Shown in pieces: positions 1-5,937 of a DNA stretch of 9,600 nucleotides. The first letter of the stretch is position 1. The number at the start of each line of letters is the position of its first letter. Both the position numbers and the translations under genes were made by a program. Under the pieces are notes generated by a model. The model saw only the letters and a list, made by a program, of their open reading frames with translations, did no database searches and had not been told where the DNA came from. The DNA comes from Candidatus Omnitrophota bacterium (lineage in GTDB: Bacteria > Ratteibacteria > UBA8468 > MWAK01): NCBI GenBank assembly GCA_018829455.1, contig JAHJUB010000163.1, positions 1 to 9,600 on the forward strand. The letters run 5' to 3'.

Positions 1-1
1 C

Positions 2-118
2 CTGCCTATTTCCCACTCCATATGTGCTGCATGTTCAAGAAAATTAGAGGATGAGATGGAAGAAGTCTTCCAGCAGAACCCCAAACCAACAGAAGAGGAG
101 GAATGTCATGAACGATAA
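2..118 (+). CDS. C-terminal end of a small CxxC (zinc-ribbon-like) protein, partial
   Basis: An open frame enters from the left edge and stops with TAA at 116-118. The visible 38 residues contain SHSICAACSRKLEDE followed by a glutamate-rich tail. A CxxC pair in a 'SH-x-IC-x-x-C' setting close to the C-terminus is typical of small zinc-ribbon proteins common in deltaproteobacteria, where the other CxxC pair lies near the N-terminus. That half is outside the window, so zinc binding is inferred. The last 11 bases overlap the start of the ArdC gene, whose ribosome binding site lies inside this frame. The same 11-base overlap recurs at the next junction, which supports a real coupled gene rather than chance. 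Function is unknown. Confidence 0.6.
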   Translation: MPISHSICAACSRKLEDEMEEVFQQNPKPTEEEECHER

Positions 119-893
119 GGTTAAACAAGTCTTAGGAACCATATTAGAGAAGTTCAAATCAGGAGATATCCCTGAAGCCGTGGCCTATTCCATGTTCCCT
201 GTGGCGGATATTCCGAGTTCCAAGTGGTCAATACTAAATAGGACGCTCATGTTTCTGTCCGGCACTCAAGACGGCAGGGGTTACAGACAATGGAATGAGG
301 CCAACAGGTATGTCAAGAAGGGATCTAAAGCCTTCTATATCCTGGTCCCCTTTATCAAGAAAACTGAGGATGAGGAAACAGGCGGGGAAAAAGAGGCGCT
401 CGTGGGTTTCTTGGCGCGGGCTGTTTTTCGTTATCAGGACACTGACGGAGAACCTTTGGATTATGAACAAATCGAACTCCCAGACTTACCCCTGATTGAA
501 AGAGCGGAACAGTGGGGGATATCTGTGAAGGCCATACCGGGAAATTTCAGTTATCAGGGTTTTTATTCGCCGGTGAGAAAGGAGATTGGCTTAGCGACAA
601 AGGATGAGTTCGTTTTTTTCCATGAACTTGCTCATTCCGCACATGAAAAGGTCAACGGGAATCTTAAACGAGGACAGGACCCCATCCAAGAGATTGTGGC
701 TGAACTTTCAGCCGAGGCGCTCTGTAGGATTGTTGGCAAGAGAGGCGGCAAATATCTTGGAAACTCTTACAGATACATCGAAAAATATGCCGGGGAACTA
801 AAGATCACCCCTTATTCAGCCTGCCTCAAGGTTATGTCCGAGACGGAGAAAGTTCTAAACCTCATACTGAAAGGAGAGAATTATGACGCTTGA
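108..893 (+). CDS. ardC: ArdC-type antirestriction protein (ssDNA-binding domain plus zincin-like metallopeptidase domain)
   Basis: This 261-residue protein has the two-part ArdC build. The N-terminal half (about 1-110) matches the ArdC N-terminal/DUF1738 pattern: helical start, 'SKWSILNRTLMFLSGTQDGRGYRQW', and a 'GSKAFYILVPF' strand. In characterised relatives this domain binds single-stranded DNA. The C-terminal half carries a zincin motif, HELAH at residues 172-176, with a downstream EIVAELSAE helix (about 195-203) that supplies the likely third metal ligand. ArdC proteins from conjugative plasmids protect incoming DNA from host restriction. The ATG at 108 is preferred over an in-frame ATG at 51 because it follows AGAGGAGG with good spacing and because the longer form adds a basic, low-complexity leader that overlaps the upstream gene. 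Its end overlaps the next gene by 11 bases, which suggests coupled translation. Confidence 0.85.
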   Translation: MNDKVKQVLGTILEKFKSGDIPEAVAYSMFPVADIPSSKWSILNRTLMFLSGTQDGRGYRQWNEANRYVKKGSKAFYILVPFIKKTEDEETGGEKEALVGFLARAVFRYQDTDGEPLDYEQIELPDLPLIERAEQWGISVKAIPGNFSYQGFYSPVRKEIGLATKDEFVFFHELAHSAHEKVNGNLKRGQDPIQEIVAELSAEALCRIVGKRGGKYLGNSYRYIEKYAGELKITPYSACLKVMSETEKVLNLILKGENYDA

Positions 894-1263
894 AATAAAA
901 TGCCAGAGGCACTGGCACCGGTTAGGAATCAAGGATTTGAAGACCCTAAAAGAGCATATCATGGCGATTTTCGATAAATACCAACATCAAGAGGAAGTCC
1001 TGATAGACCTTTACAAGATGGTCTTTCCTGAATGGGATCAGATCGACAAGGTAGAGGGATTTCCTGCGGCAGGTAACGATTTGTGGATATTTATTTGTCG
1101 TTGTTTTCAGGAGTTTGATCGCAGAAACCATCCTGATGTAATGCCAGCAGGGGCATGGATGAATAGTGGGTTCTCAGTCAACCGTGAATTATCGCCATGG
1201 GAGATCGGCTTTAAGAAATGTTCTGTGGTCTATAAGGATGAAAGAGAGGTGATCGCCGCATAA
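883..1263 (+). CDS. Hypothetical protein, 126 residues, coupled to ardC
   Basis: I do not recognise this family. The ATG at 883 lies 11 bases inside the ardC end and is preceded by AAAGGAGAG at a proper distance, so translation is well supported and probably coupled. The protein is soluble-looking and rich in tryptophan and charged residues. It has a helical first third (about 14-46), a central hydrophobic segment GNDLWIFICRCF (about 64-75) and a C-terminal part with GAWMNSGFSVNRELSPWEIG. The four cysteines are scattered (only two form a CxC), so a zinc site is not obvious. A hairpin with a T-tract follows its stop. Its place between ardC and the methyltransferase suggests an accessory role in the same mobile-element module, but no specific function can be given. 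Confidence 0.75.
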   Translation: MTLEIKCQRHWHRLGIKDLKTLKEHIMAIFDKYQHQEEVLIDLYKMVFPEWDQIDKVEGFPAAGNDLWIFICRCFQEFDRRNHPDVMPAGAWMNSGFSVNRELSPWEIGFKKCSVVYKDEREVIAA

Positions 1264-1300
1264 GGAATCACCCGTCACAATTGAATAACCAATATTTCAA

Positions 1301-1334
1301 GGCGTTCATGCTGATTTTTATGGGCGCTTTTTTT
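1301..1334 (+). terminator. Hairpin with T-tract just before the gene at 1348 (hairpin 1)
   Basis: GCGTTCATG (1302-1310) can pair with TATGGGCGC (1319-1327) around an 8-base loop, using T-G wobble pairs, and is followed by TTTTTTT (1328-1334). This is the form of an intrinsic terminator. It ends only a few bases before the ribosome binding site GGAGGTGG (1338-1344), so read-through or an attenuating role for the next gene is likely. It belongs to a family of three in this window. Confidence 0.65.
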
Positions 1335-1347
1335 ATGGAGGTGGCTA

Positions 1348-1788
1348 ATGATTGATGAACAAATAGAAAAATTGATATGGGTCGAACTCAAAAAAAGGGA
1401 TGTCACATTCTATGACATGATCAGTTTGCCAGATTATGGCGTTGATCCAAATCCTGAAGATAAAACCGAAGATCGTAATCAGAGGATAAGGCACAACAGG
1501 TTCAACGACATCCTTGGCAGTGCAAGGATGAAGGAACTCCTGTGCGAGGGAGAATACAATCCATATGATTACTATCCCCCATTGAAGATCCCATTACAGG
1601 ATCTGTTCCGTTTCTGGTGGAGCCGATGCATAGAAAAAGAAGCGGTCGTAGATGAAATTCTGGAGGACATTTTTGACTATTTTACCGACCAGATGAGACC
1701 GCCGGAGAAGGAAAAGAAAGAGATGGATCTGATAGTTGATTTTGGGCAGTTGCCTTTATTTCTGACAGATCTGGAACAGGCCGCATAA
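1348..1788 (+). CDS. Small acidic protein with a clamp-binding-like motif (QLPLF) near its C-terminus
   Basis: This is a 146-residue acidic protein of a family I do not recognise. The start is set by GGAGGTGG seven or so bases before the ATG. The first 60 residues are charged and probably helical. A middle section is rich in tyrosine and proline (NPYDYYPP, about 71-78), then comes a helix with LFRFWWSRCIEK (86-97) and a very acidic amphipathic stretch (99-114). A polar lysine/glutamate linker leads to a tail with QLPLF at 134-138, eight residues from the end. That pentapeptide fits the bacterial beta sliding-clamp-binding consensus (QL-S/D-LF). A broken second copy of the tail lies at 5770-5864, and its QWPLF and surrounding TDL-x-QAA ending are conserved, so the tail is the constrained part. 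Binding to the clamp is inference. Confidence 0.75.
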   Translation: MIDEQIEKLIWVELKKRDVTFYDMISLPDYGVDPNPEDKTEDRNQRIRHNRFNDILGSARMKELLCEGEYNPYDYYPPLKIPLQDLFRFWWSRCIEKEAVVDEILEDIFDYFTDQMRPPEKEKKEMDLIVDFGQLPLFLTDLEQAA

Positions 1789-1842
1789 CCCTTTATCAAT
1801 AAACTATTAACCGAAGAGCCGCTTACACATTGTGTGGGCGGC
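1693..1842 (+). repeat. Repeat copy A: gene tail plus hairpin
   Basis: The segment runs from codon 116 of the 146-residue gene, through its stop codon, to the base of the following hairpin. It resembles 5770-5913 in the same order: coding tail, stop, a TTATCAA-x-AAAC spacer, AAGAGC, then hairpin. The encoded tails share 18 of 28 residues by my count. This is an old duplication of a gene end together with its terminator. Confidence 0.65.
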
Positions 1843-1850
1843 TTTTCTAT
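1818..1850 (+). terminator. Hairpin with T-rich tract before the methyltransferase gene (hairpin 2)
   Basis: GCCGCTTACAC (1818-1828) pairs over 11 bases with GTGTGGGCGGC (1832-1842), with two T-G wobbles and a 3-base loop, followed by TTTTCTATTT. It has terminator form and ends close to the ribosome binding site AGGAGGA of the gene at 1868. It could end transcription of the preceding gene or limit read-through into the methyltransferase. Confidence 0.75.
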
Positions 1851-1867
1851 TTCAGGAGGAATAAATC

Positions 1868-2899
1868 ATGAGGTTAGCAGCACAAGCAAAGATGGGCTAT
1901 TACCCCACACCGCCATCGGTCGTTTCTCTGATATCAGATGTCCTAGCCAGAAACGGCACAGGTAATATTCGTCTGATTGACCCATGCGCCGGTGAGGGTA
2001 GTGCCTTGAAGCAGATTGGTGAATCCTTGAATGCCGAGACCTATGGCATCGAACTGGATGCAGAGCGTGGAAGGAAGGCAAAAGAGAGCCTTACACAATG
2101 TCTTATCACTGATTACGAGACCACACGAATCAGTAATCAGGCATTTTCCCTTCTGTACCTTAATCCCCCCTATGACTGGGCCATCCGGAATGATGATGTA
2201 TCACCAAGCGAGAGGTATGAGCGAACATTTCTGAGGAATACCATCAGGTATCTCATTCCTAACGGTATCCTGGCATATCTCATTCCACAATCCAGGCTGG
2301 ATAAGAATATCGCAAAGATACTGGCTTACAGGTTCAAGGATGTCCGGGTTTTCCGGTTCCCCGACGCAGAATACCAATCCTTTAAGCAAGTGGTCGTATT
2401 CGGGGTATTGAAGAAAAGACCTGATATAAATGATGGATTGACACGGTATCTTTTCTCCGTGGGACAGGGTCAGGCCATTATTCCTTCCCTCGATAATGCC
2501 GACTGTAAATACACCGTTCCCCTCTCGCCTTCCGTCAAAAACTTCCTTTTCAGAACTACACAAATAGACCCTGAAGAACTTGAGATAGAGCTGAAGCAAC
2601 ATGGTTTGAGAGGCAAAATAAACCGAATGGTCTCACCCCTGTCTCTATCGGAGAGGATAAAACCCATCATGCCATTGCGTCACGGGCATATGGCTCAGCT
2701 ATTGGCATGCGGGATGATGAATGGAGTGGTCTTTGATAAAGAGGGTCATAATCCATTGGTAGTCAAAGGAATCACCCGCAAAGTGGTGGAGACACGGACA
2801 GAACATGATGATGGAAAGCAGAGGATAATCGATACGGACAAGATCATCATAACTATCAACGCCATAAATGAGCATGGAGAACTTATCACAATAACCTGA
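1868..2899 (+). CDS. DUF6094-type class I SAM-dependent N6 DNA methyltransferase
   Basis: This 343-residue protein begins with the signature MRLAAQAKMGYYPTPP. It then shows SAM-binding motif I, DPCAGEG (38-44), the acidic GIELD after strand 2 (60-64) and the catalytic motif IV NPPY (99-102), the NPPY form of N6-adenine (or N4-cytosine) methyltransferases. LIPQSRL (138-144) follows on the next strand. The C-terminal part (about 190-343) has no recognisable target-recognition domain but contains PLRHGHMAQLLACGMMNGVV (269-288), which I associate with the DUF6094 family found on mobile elements. The ATG follows AGGAGGA with suitable spacing. Next to ardC it could modify element DNA against host restriction, or form part of a helicase-methyltransferase module with the gene at 3488. 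Target sequence and activity are not shown by the sequence. Confidence 0.8.
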   Translation: MRLAAQAKMGYYPTPPSVVSLISDVLARNGTGNIRLIDPCAGEGSALKQIGESLNAETYGIELDAERGRKAKESLTQCLITDYETTRISNQAFSLLYLNPPYDWAIRNDDVSPSERYERTFLRNTIRYLIPNGILAYLIPQSRLDKNIAKILAYRFKDVRVFRFPDAEYQSFKQVVVFGVLKKRPDINDGLTRYLFSVGQGQAIIPSLDNADCKYTVPLSPSVKNFLFRTTQIDPEELEIELKQHGLRGKINRMVSPLSLSERIKPIMPLRHGHMAQLLACGMMNGVVFDKEGHNPLVVKGITRKVVETRTEHDDGKQRIIDTDKIIITINAINEHGELITIT

Positions 2900-2910
2900 A
2901 AGGAGGTGAT
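2899..2910 (+). promoter_or_regulatory. Near-perfect Shine-Dalgarno site overlapping the methyltransferase stop
   Basis: AAAGGAGGTGAT matches the 16S rRNA 3' end over its full length. It shares its first A with the TGA stop at 2897-2899 and lies three bases before the ATG at 2914. This favours immediate re-initiation after the methyltransferase, so the two proteins are probably made together. Confidence 0.75.
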
Positions 2911-2913
2911 TTA

Positions 2914-3510
2914 ATGGGCCTACTGATCATTAACTCAGGCGGTATTAACGCCTATTGTTCAGACCTGATAGTGGATGAAGACAGTGAAATCTATTTCCTG
3001 TCAGTGGCGGGCTATCAAACTGCTGTCAAGGGAATCATCGCAAATGTCCTGGAATATGGATCAGTGACCGTGAAGGCAGAGGATGAATATATTTATCCTC
3101 TCAGATCCACAGAGACCTATTCCGTCCATTATCAGAAATTGCCATCAGGACTGTATCAGGGGGTGATCTTTCCAAAGATAGCCTTGCCCGGCAATGATGA
3201 ATCTAAAGACAAATATCTGGTTCTTGCCGAGGACAGATCTATGGCTGAGGATCTCTTTTTCAAACATCTGGAGGAAAAGACAGAGGTTCCCCAGCATCCT
3301 ATCTGGTCATCCTGGTTGTGGAGGGAATTTTCAGAACGAGATTGGCTTATTTCTTTGGACACCCTGGTTGGAGATTACGAGGGGTATCTGGTGGAAATAA
3401 ACGAGGATGAGCTAAGGGAAACCATAACAACGGCCATTGCTCACAAGGATGCGGAGGTAATGGTGTGTTTTGAGAAAGGAGGAGAAGATGGAAGAGATAA
3501 ACAGCCTTAA
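2914..3510 (+). CDS. Hypothetical protein, 198 residues, between methyltransferase and helicase
   Basis: I do not recognise this family. The start is fixed by an ideal ribosome binding site overlapping the previous stop. The N-terminal half (about 1-95) alternates short hydrophobic strands and glycines (LLIINSGGINAYCSDLIVD, IYFLSVAGYQTAVKGIIANVLEYG) and looks like a beta-rich or mixed fold. The C-terminal half is acidic and helical, with a tryptophan-rich stretch HPIWSSWLWREFSERDW (about 128-144). There are no catalytic motifs, transmembrane segments or paired cysteines. Its last 23 bases overlap the helicase start at 3488, so it is bracketed by tight coupling on both sides to the methyltransferase and the helicase. 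That arrangement suggests a partner or adaptor in the same complex, which is inference from gene order only. Confidence 0.8.
   Translation: MGLLIINSGGINAYCSDLIVDEDSEIYFLSVAGYQTAVKGIIANVLEYGSVTVKAEDEYIYPLRSTETYSVHYQKLPSGLYQGVIFPKIALPGNDESKDKYLVLAEDRSMAEDLFFKHLEEKTEVPQHPIWSSWLWREFSERDWLISLDTLVGDYEGYLVEINEDELRETITTAIAHKDAEVMVCFEKGGEDGRDKQP
3475..3482 (+). promoter_or_regulatory. Ribosome binding site that decides the helicase start
   Basis: AAAGGAGG stands five bases before the ATG at 3488. A TTG at 3470 is in the same frame but would place this site inside the coding region and has no comparable site of its own, so 3488 is chosen. The site lies within the end of the 198-residue gene. Confidence 0.75.
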
Positions 3511-5755
3511 GGATTTTTTAGACAGCTATGGCCCTTCTCTCGCAAAGAGGGTCAATGATGAACTGGAGGTCATCCATGACCCATTAAGAGATGAAAAGTC
3601 CGAGATGGACGACATCATGGATAATCTGAACAAGAAGCCCTTCCCTGTTCAGAAAGAAGTGGTTAAGGGCGTGGTCAAGTCATTTAGGGGCGGAAATAAA
3701 TCGGTCTATATCACGGCTGAAATGGGATCTGGCAAGACCTTGATGGGCATAGCATCAGCCCTTCTGTTGAAGGAAAATCCAAGGGTGCTTGTATTGTGCC
3801 CGCCACATCTGGTTAGAAAATGGATCAAAGAGATCAAGGAAGCCACTCCTAATTCAAAGGTCTTAAATCTCAATGGAAAGCATTGCTTATCCATGCTTGA
3901 AGGTTTGAGAATTCCGAGGCCCCTCACGACACCTGAGTTCTATATCATAGGAAGAGAAAGGGCAAAGACCACATATCAATGGAGACCGGCTGTGATTCAA
4001 GAAAGATTAGGGAATTCCTGCCCCAAATGTGGTGGCCTGCTTCTGGATGTAGATCAAACGCCTCTGCCTGTATTTGAGAGGAATACCCAGGGGAAATACA
4101 AGAAAAAGTATGCCTGCCAGAACATGGTTACGAAATGGTCATGGGATGCGGAAACAGGGGCTCATAGGATTGAATATCGCAGGTGTGGTGAACAATTGTG
4201 GCAGGCGGATTCAGATAATCACCGATACAGGAAATATATGCCGGCGCTCTTCATCAAGAATAAACTGAAAAACTTCTTTGAACTGCTGATTGCCGATGAA
4301 ATCCATCAATACAAAAATCTCTCCGGTCAGGGCTATGCCTTCGCCATATTATCCGGGACTTGTAAATACACACTCGGATTGACCGGGACGCTTATGGGCG
4401 GATATGCCTCGGATCTCTTTTATCTGATCTACCGCACCCACCCAGGAGTGATGCTGGCCGATGATAATGAATGGAACAACCCCACCGGCTTCATGAATAA
4501 ATATGGTGTGCTTGAAAGGATTACCATTATACCGGAGGAAGACGGTCAGACAGTCAAATCCAAGAAAAGAACCATTGTTAAAGCCAAACCCGGTGTCAGT
4601 CCGCTACTGATGGGAAAGATGTTGTTATCCAATTCGGTCTTTCTCAGATTGTCGGATATGTCCGAGAATCTGCCTGAATATGAGGAAGAGGTCATCGAAT
4701 TAATGATGAACCCTCAACAGGCGGAGGCGTATCATAGTTTTGAAGACGATATGAAGCAGGCGTTAAAAGAGGCTTTGGCAATAGGGGATAATTCTCTTTT
4801 AGGCGCTTATCTGAATTCATTATTGAGTTATCCTGACAGGATTTATCAGGGTGTGACGGTCTACCATCCCCATACCCATGAACTGGTCGCTTCCGGTCCC
4901 CCGATACAGGGGGAAATGCCCAAAGAGAAGGAATTGCTACAGATTATTGACGAGGAAATCCCCAAGGGAAGAAAAGTCCTGGTCTACATCCAGAATTCAA
5001 ACACTACTGATATCAGCCCTCGATTGGGCAAGATGATTGAGGATAAGGGATACAGGGTCAGGGTATTAAGGTCGGGGAATACGGAGGGCAGGTCGGAAAA
5101 GATTGATAAGTGGGTCAATAAAGGGCTGGACGTGCTCATTTGTAACCCCAAACTGGTGGAGACCGGACTTGATCTTTTATCCTTCCCATCCATTGTGTTC
5201 TATCAGTGCGGATATTCGACCTATACGCTGAGACAGGCATCCAGGAGGTCGTGGAGGATCACTCAGAAAGTTCCGGTCAAGGTCTATTACCTGAGCTATT
5301 CAGGCACCATTCAGATCAGGGCCATGAAACTGATTGCGACTAAATTGGAGACGAGTCTGGCGCTGGAAGGTGAGCTGACAGATAAAGGATTATCCGCTCT
5401 ATCAGAGAGTTCTGATTCCATGACAAGGGAACTGGCAAAGGCATTGTTGGAACAAATTGACGATAGTGGCAGTTTGAAAGATATGTGGGCCGCTTATCGG
5501 AAAAGAGAGGTCCGGGTAGATTGTAATGTAAGCAAAGGCACCCCCGTAGAGATAGAGGAAACGGATATACCGCCAAACGCAGACAAAGTGACCGTTGAGG
5601 CAGAACAGATTGGGGATAAAGTGGTGAAGGTGTCGTTTATTGAATATGTGGGCAGGCGCAAGAAGGTGACCAGGGTTGAGGTCACAGAATCTGAACTGGA
5701 TGAAATGATTAAACAGAAAGACAACCCTGTTTCTGCTCAATTGACGATGTTTTGA
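3488..5755 (+). CDS. SNF2-like superfamily 2 DNA helicase/translocase with inserted cysteine cluster and C-terminal QLTMF
   Basis: This 755-residue protein has both RecA-like lobes of a superfamily 2 ATPase. Lobe 1 contains the Walker A AEMGSGKT (77-84), motif Ia VLCPPHLVRKW (102-112), motif II DEIH (270-273) and motif III LTGT (298-301). Lobe 2 contains VLVYIQNSN (about 497-505), motif V ICNPKLVETGLDLL (551-564) and motif VI QASRRSWRITQ (583-593), whose form is close to the SNF2 QARRRxxRIGQ motif. Between motifs Ia and II lies an insertion with four cysteines (C178, C181, C210, C233), probably a zinc-binding module. The C-terminal region (about 640-755) is charged and ends exactly in QLTMF, which resembles sliding-clamp-binding peptides such as QADMF in DNA polymerase III alpha. 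The gene overlaps the 198-residue gene by 23 bases and follows the methyltransferase, so a joint role in DNA remodelling, element replication or protection is likely. The substrate is unknown. Confidence 0.88.
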   Translation: MEEINSLKDFLDSYGPSLAKRVNDELEVIHDPLRDEKSEMDDIMDNLNKKPFPVQKEVVKGVVKSFRGGNKSVYITAEMGSGKTLMGIASALLLKENPRVLVLCPPHLVRKWIKEIKEATPNSKVLNLNGKHCLSMLEGLRIPRPLTTPEFYIIGRERAKTTYQWRPAVIQERLGNSCPKCGGLLLDVDQTPLPVFERNTQGKYKKKYACQNMVTKWSWDAETGAHRIEYRRCGEQLWQADSDNHRYRKYMPALFIKNKLKNFFELLIADEIHQYKNLSGQGYAFAILSGTCKYTLGLTGTLMGGYASDLFYLIYRTHPGVMLADDNEWNNPTGFMNKYGVLERITIIPEEDGQTVKSKKRTIVKAKPGVSPLLMGKMLLSNSVFLRLSDMSENLPEYEEEVIELMMNPQQAEAYHSFEDDMKQALKEALAIGDNSLLGAYLNSLLSYPDRIYQGVTVYHPHTHELVASGPPIQGEMPKEKELLQIIDEEIPKGRKVLVYIQNSNTTDISPRLGKMIEDKGYRVRVLRSGNTEGRSEKIDKWVNKGLDVLICNPKLVETGLDLLSFPSIVFYQCGYSTYTLRQASRRSWRITQKVPVKVYYLSYSGTIQIRAMKLIATKLETSLALEGELTDKGLSALSESSDSMTRELAKALLEQIDDSGSLKDMWAAYRKREVRVDCNVSKGTPVEIEETDIPPNADKVTVEAEQIGDKVVKVSFIEYVGRRKKVTRVEVTESELDEMIKQKDNPVSAQLTMF

Positions 5756-5763
5756 AAGGAGGG
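5755..5763 (+). promoter_or_regulatory. Orphan Shine-Dalgarno site after the helicase stop
   Basis: AAAGGAGGG begins at the last base of the helicase TGA stop and stands a normal distance before the ATG at 5770. The frame from that ATG ends after nine codons (TGA at 5797-5799). A strong site in front of such a short frame suggests a gene that has been broken here. Confidence 0.6.
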
Positions 5764-5769
5764 AAGAAA

Positions 5770-5864
5770 ATGAGCAGCCAGAGAAGAAACAAAAATTGAT
5801 GGATATGGCACTTGATTTTAATCAGTGGCCTTTATTTACGACTGACCTGGATCAGGCCGCCTAA
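5770..5864 (+). pseudogene. Broken, truncated paralogue of the 146-residue protein's tail
   Basis: From 5778 to the TAA at 5862-5864 one frame encodes PEKKQKLMDM, then ALDFNQWPLFTTDLDQAA. This aligns with the last 28 residues of the protein at 1348-1788, with 18 identities by my count. The DNA similarity reaches back to an ATG at 5770 that aligns with the internal Met116 codon of the paralogue, but a one-base difference between 5772 and 5778 puts that ATG out of frame. The upstream three quarters of the gene are absent. The ATG at 5799 could in principle give a 21-residue peptide, but it has no ribosome binding site. Conservation is concentrated in the QWPLF-TDL-QAA tail, so the clamp-binding-like motif survives. 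Either this is a decayed duplicate, or a micro-gene needing a frameshift, which is less likely. Confidence 0.65.
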
Positions 5865-5913
5865 TCCATTATCAAAAAACCCCAAGAGCGCTCATGGCCG
5901 TTGGTCATGGGCG
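5770..5913 (+). repeat. Repeat copy B: gene tail plus hairpin
   Basis: This is the second copy of the unit at 1693-1842, with the same order of coding tail, stop, short spacer, AAGAGC and hairpin. It begins abruptly at the ATG at 5770. The sequence just before it, belonging to the helicase end and its trailing ribosome binding site, shows no similarity to copy A. This marks a duplication or deletion junction. Confidence 0.65.
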
Positions 5914-5923
5914 TTTTTGTTTT
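5886..5923 (+). terminator. Hairpin with T-tract before the SLOG gene (hairpin 3)
   Basis: CGCTCATGGCC (5889-5899) pairs with GGTCATGGGCG (5903-5913) around a 3-base loop, with two T-G wobbles, and is followed by TTTTTGTTTT. It has strong intrinsic-terminator form. The ribosome binding site ATGGAGGTG comes right after, as it does after hairpin 1, so the element may set the level of read-through into the gene at 5938. Confidence 0.75.
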
Positions 5924-5937
5924 AATGGAGGTGTAAA

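Noticed and set aside
51..107. An upstream ATG extension of ArdC by 19 residues
   Set aside because: The added part is basic and unlike the ArdC start, overlaps the upstream CxxC gene, and lacks a ribosome binding site, whereas 108 has an excellent one.
2201..2602. A 133-codon frame on the minus strand inside the methyltransferase gene
   Set aside because: It lies antisense to a gene with clear catalytic motifs and has no ribosome binding site or recognisable domain, so it is a shadow frame.
1868..5755. A classical DISARM or BREX system
   Set aside because: A methyltransferase and an SNF2-like helicase are present, but no DrmA/B/C, PglZ or BrxC-like gene is seen, and the methyltransferase belongs to a different family (DUF6094-like).
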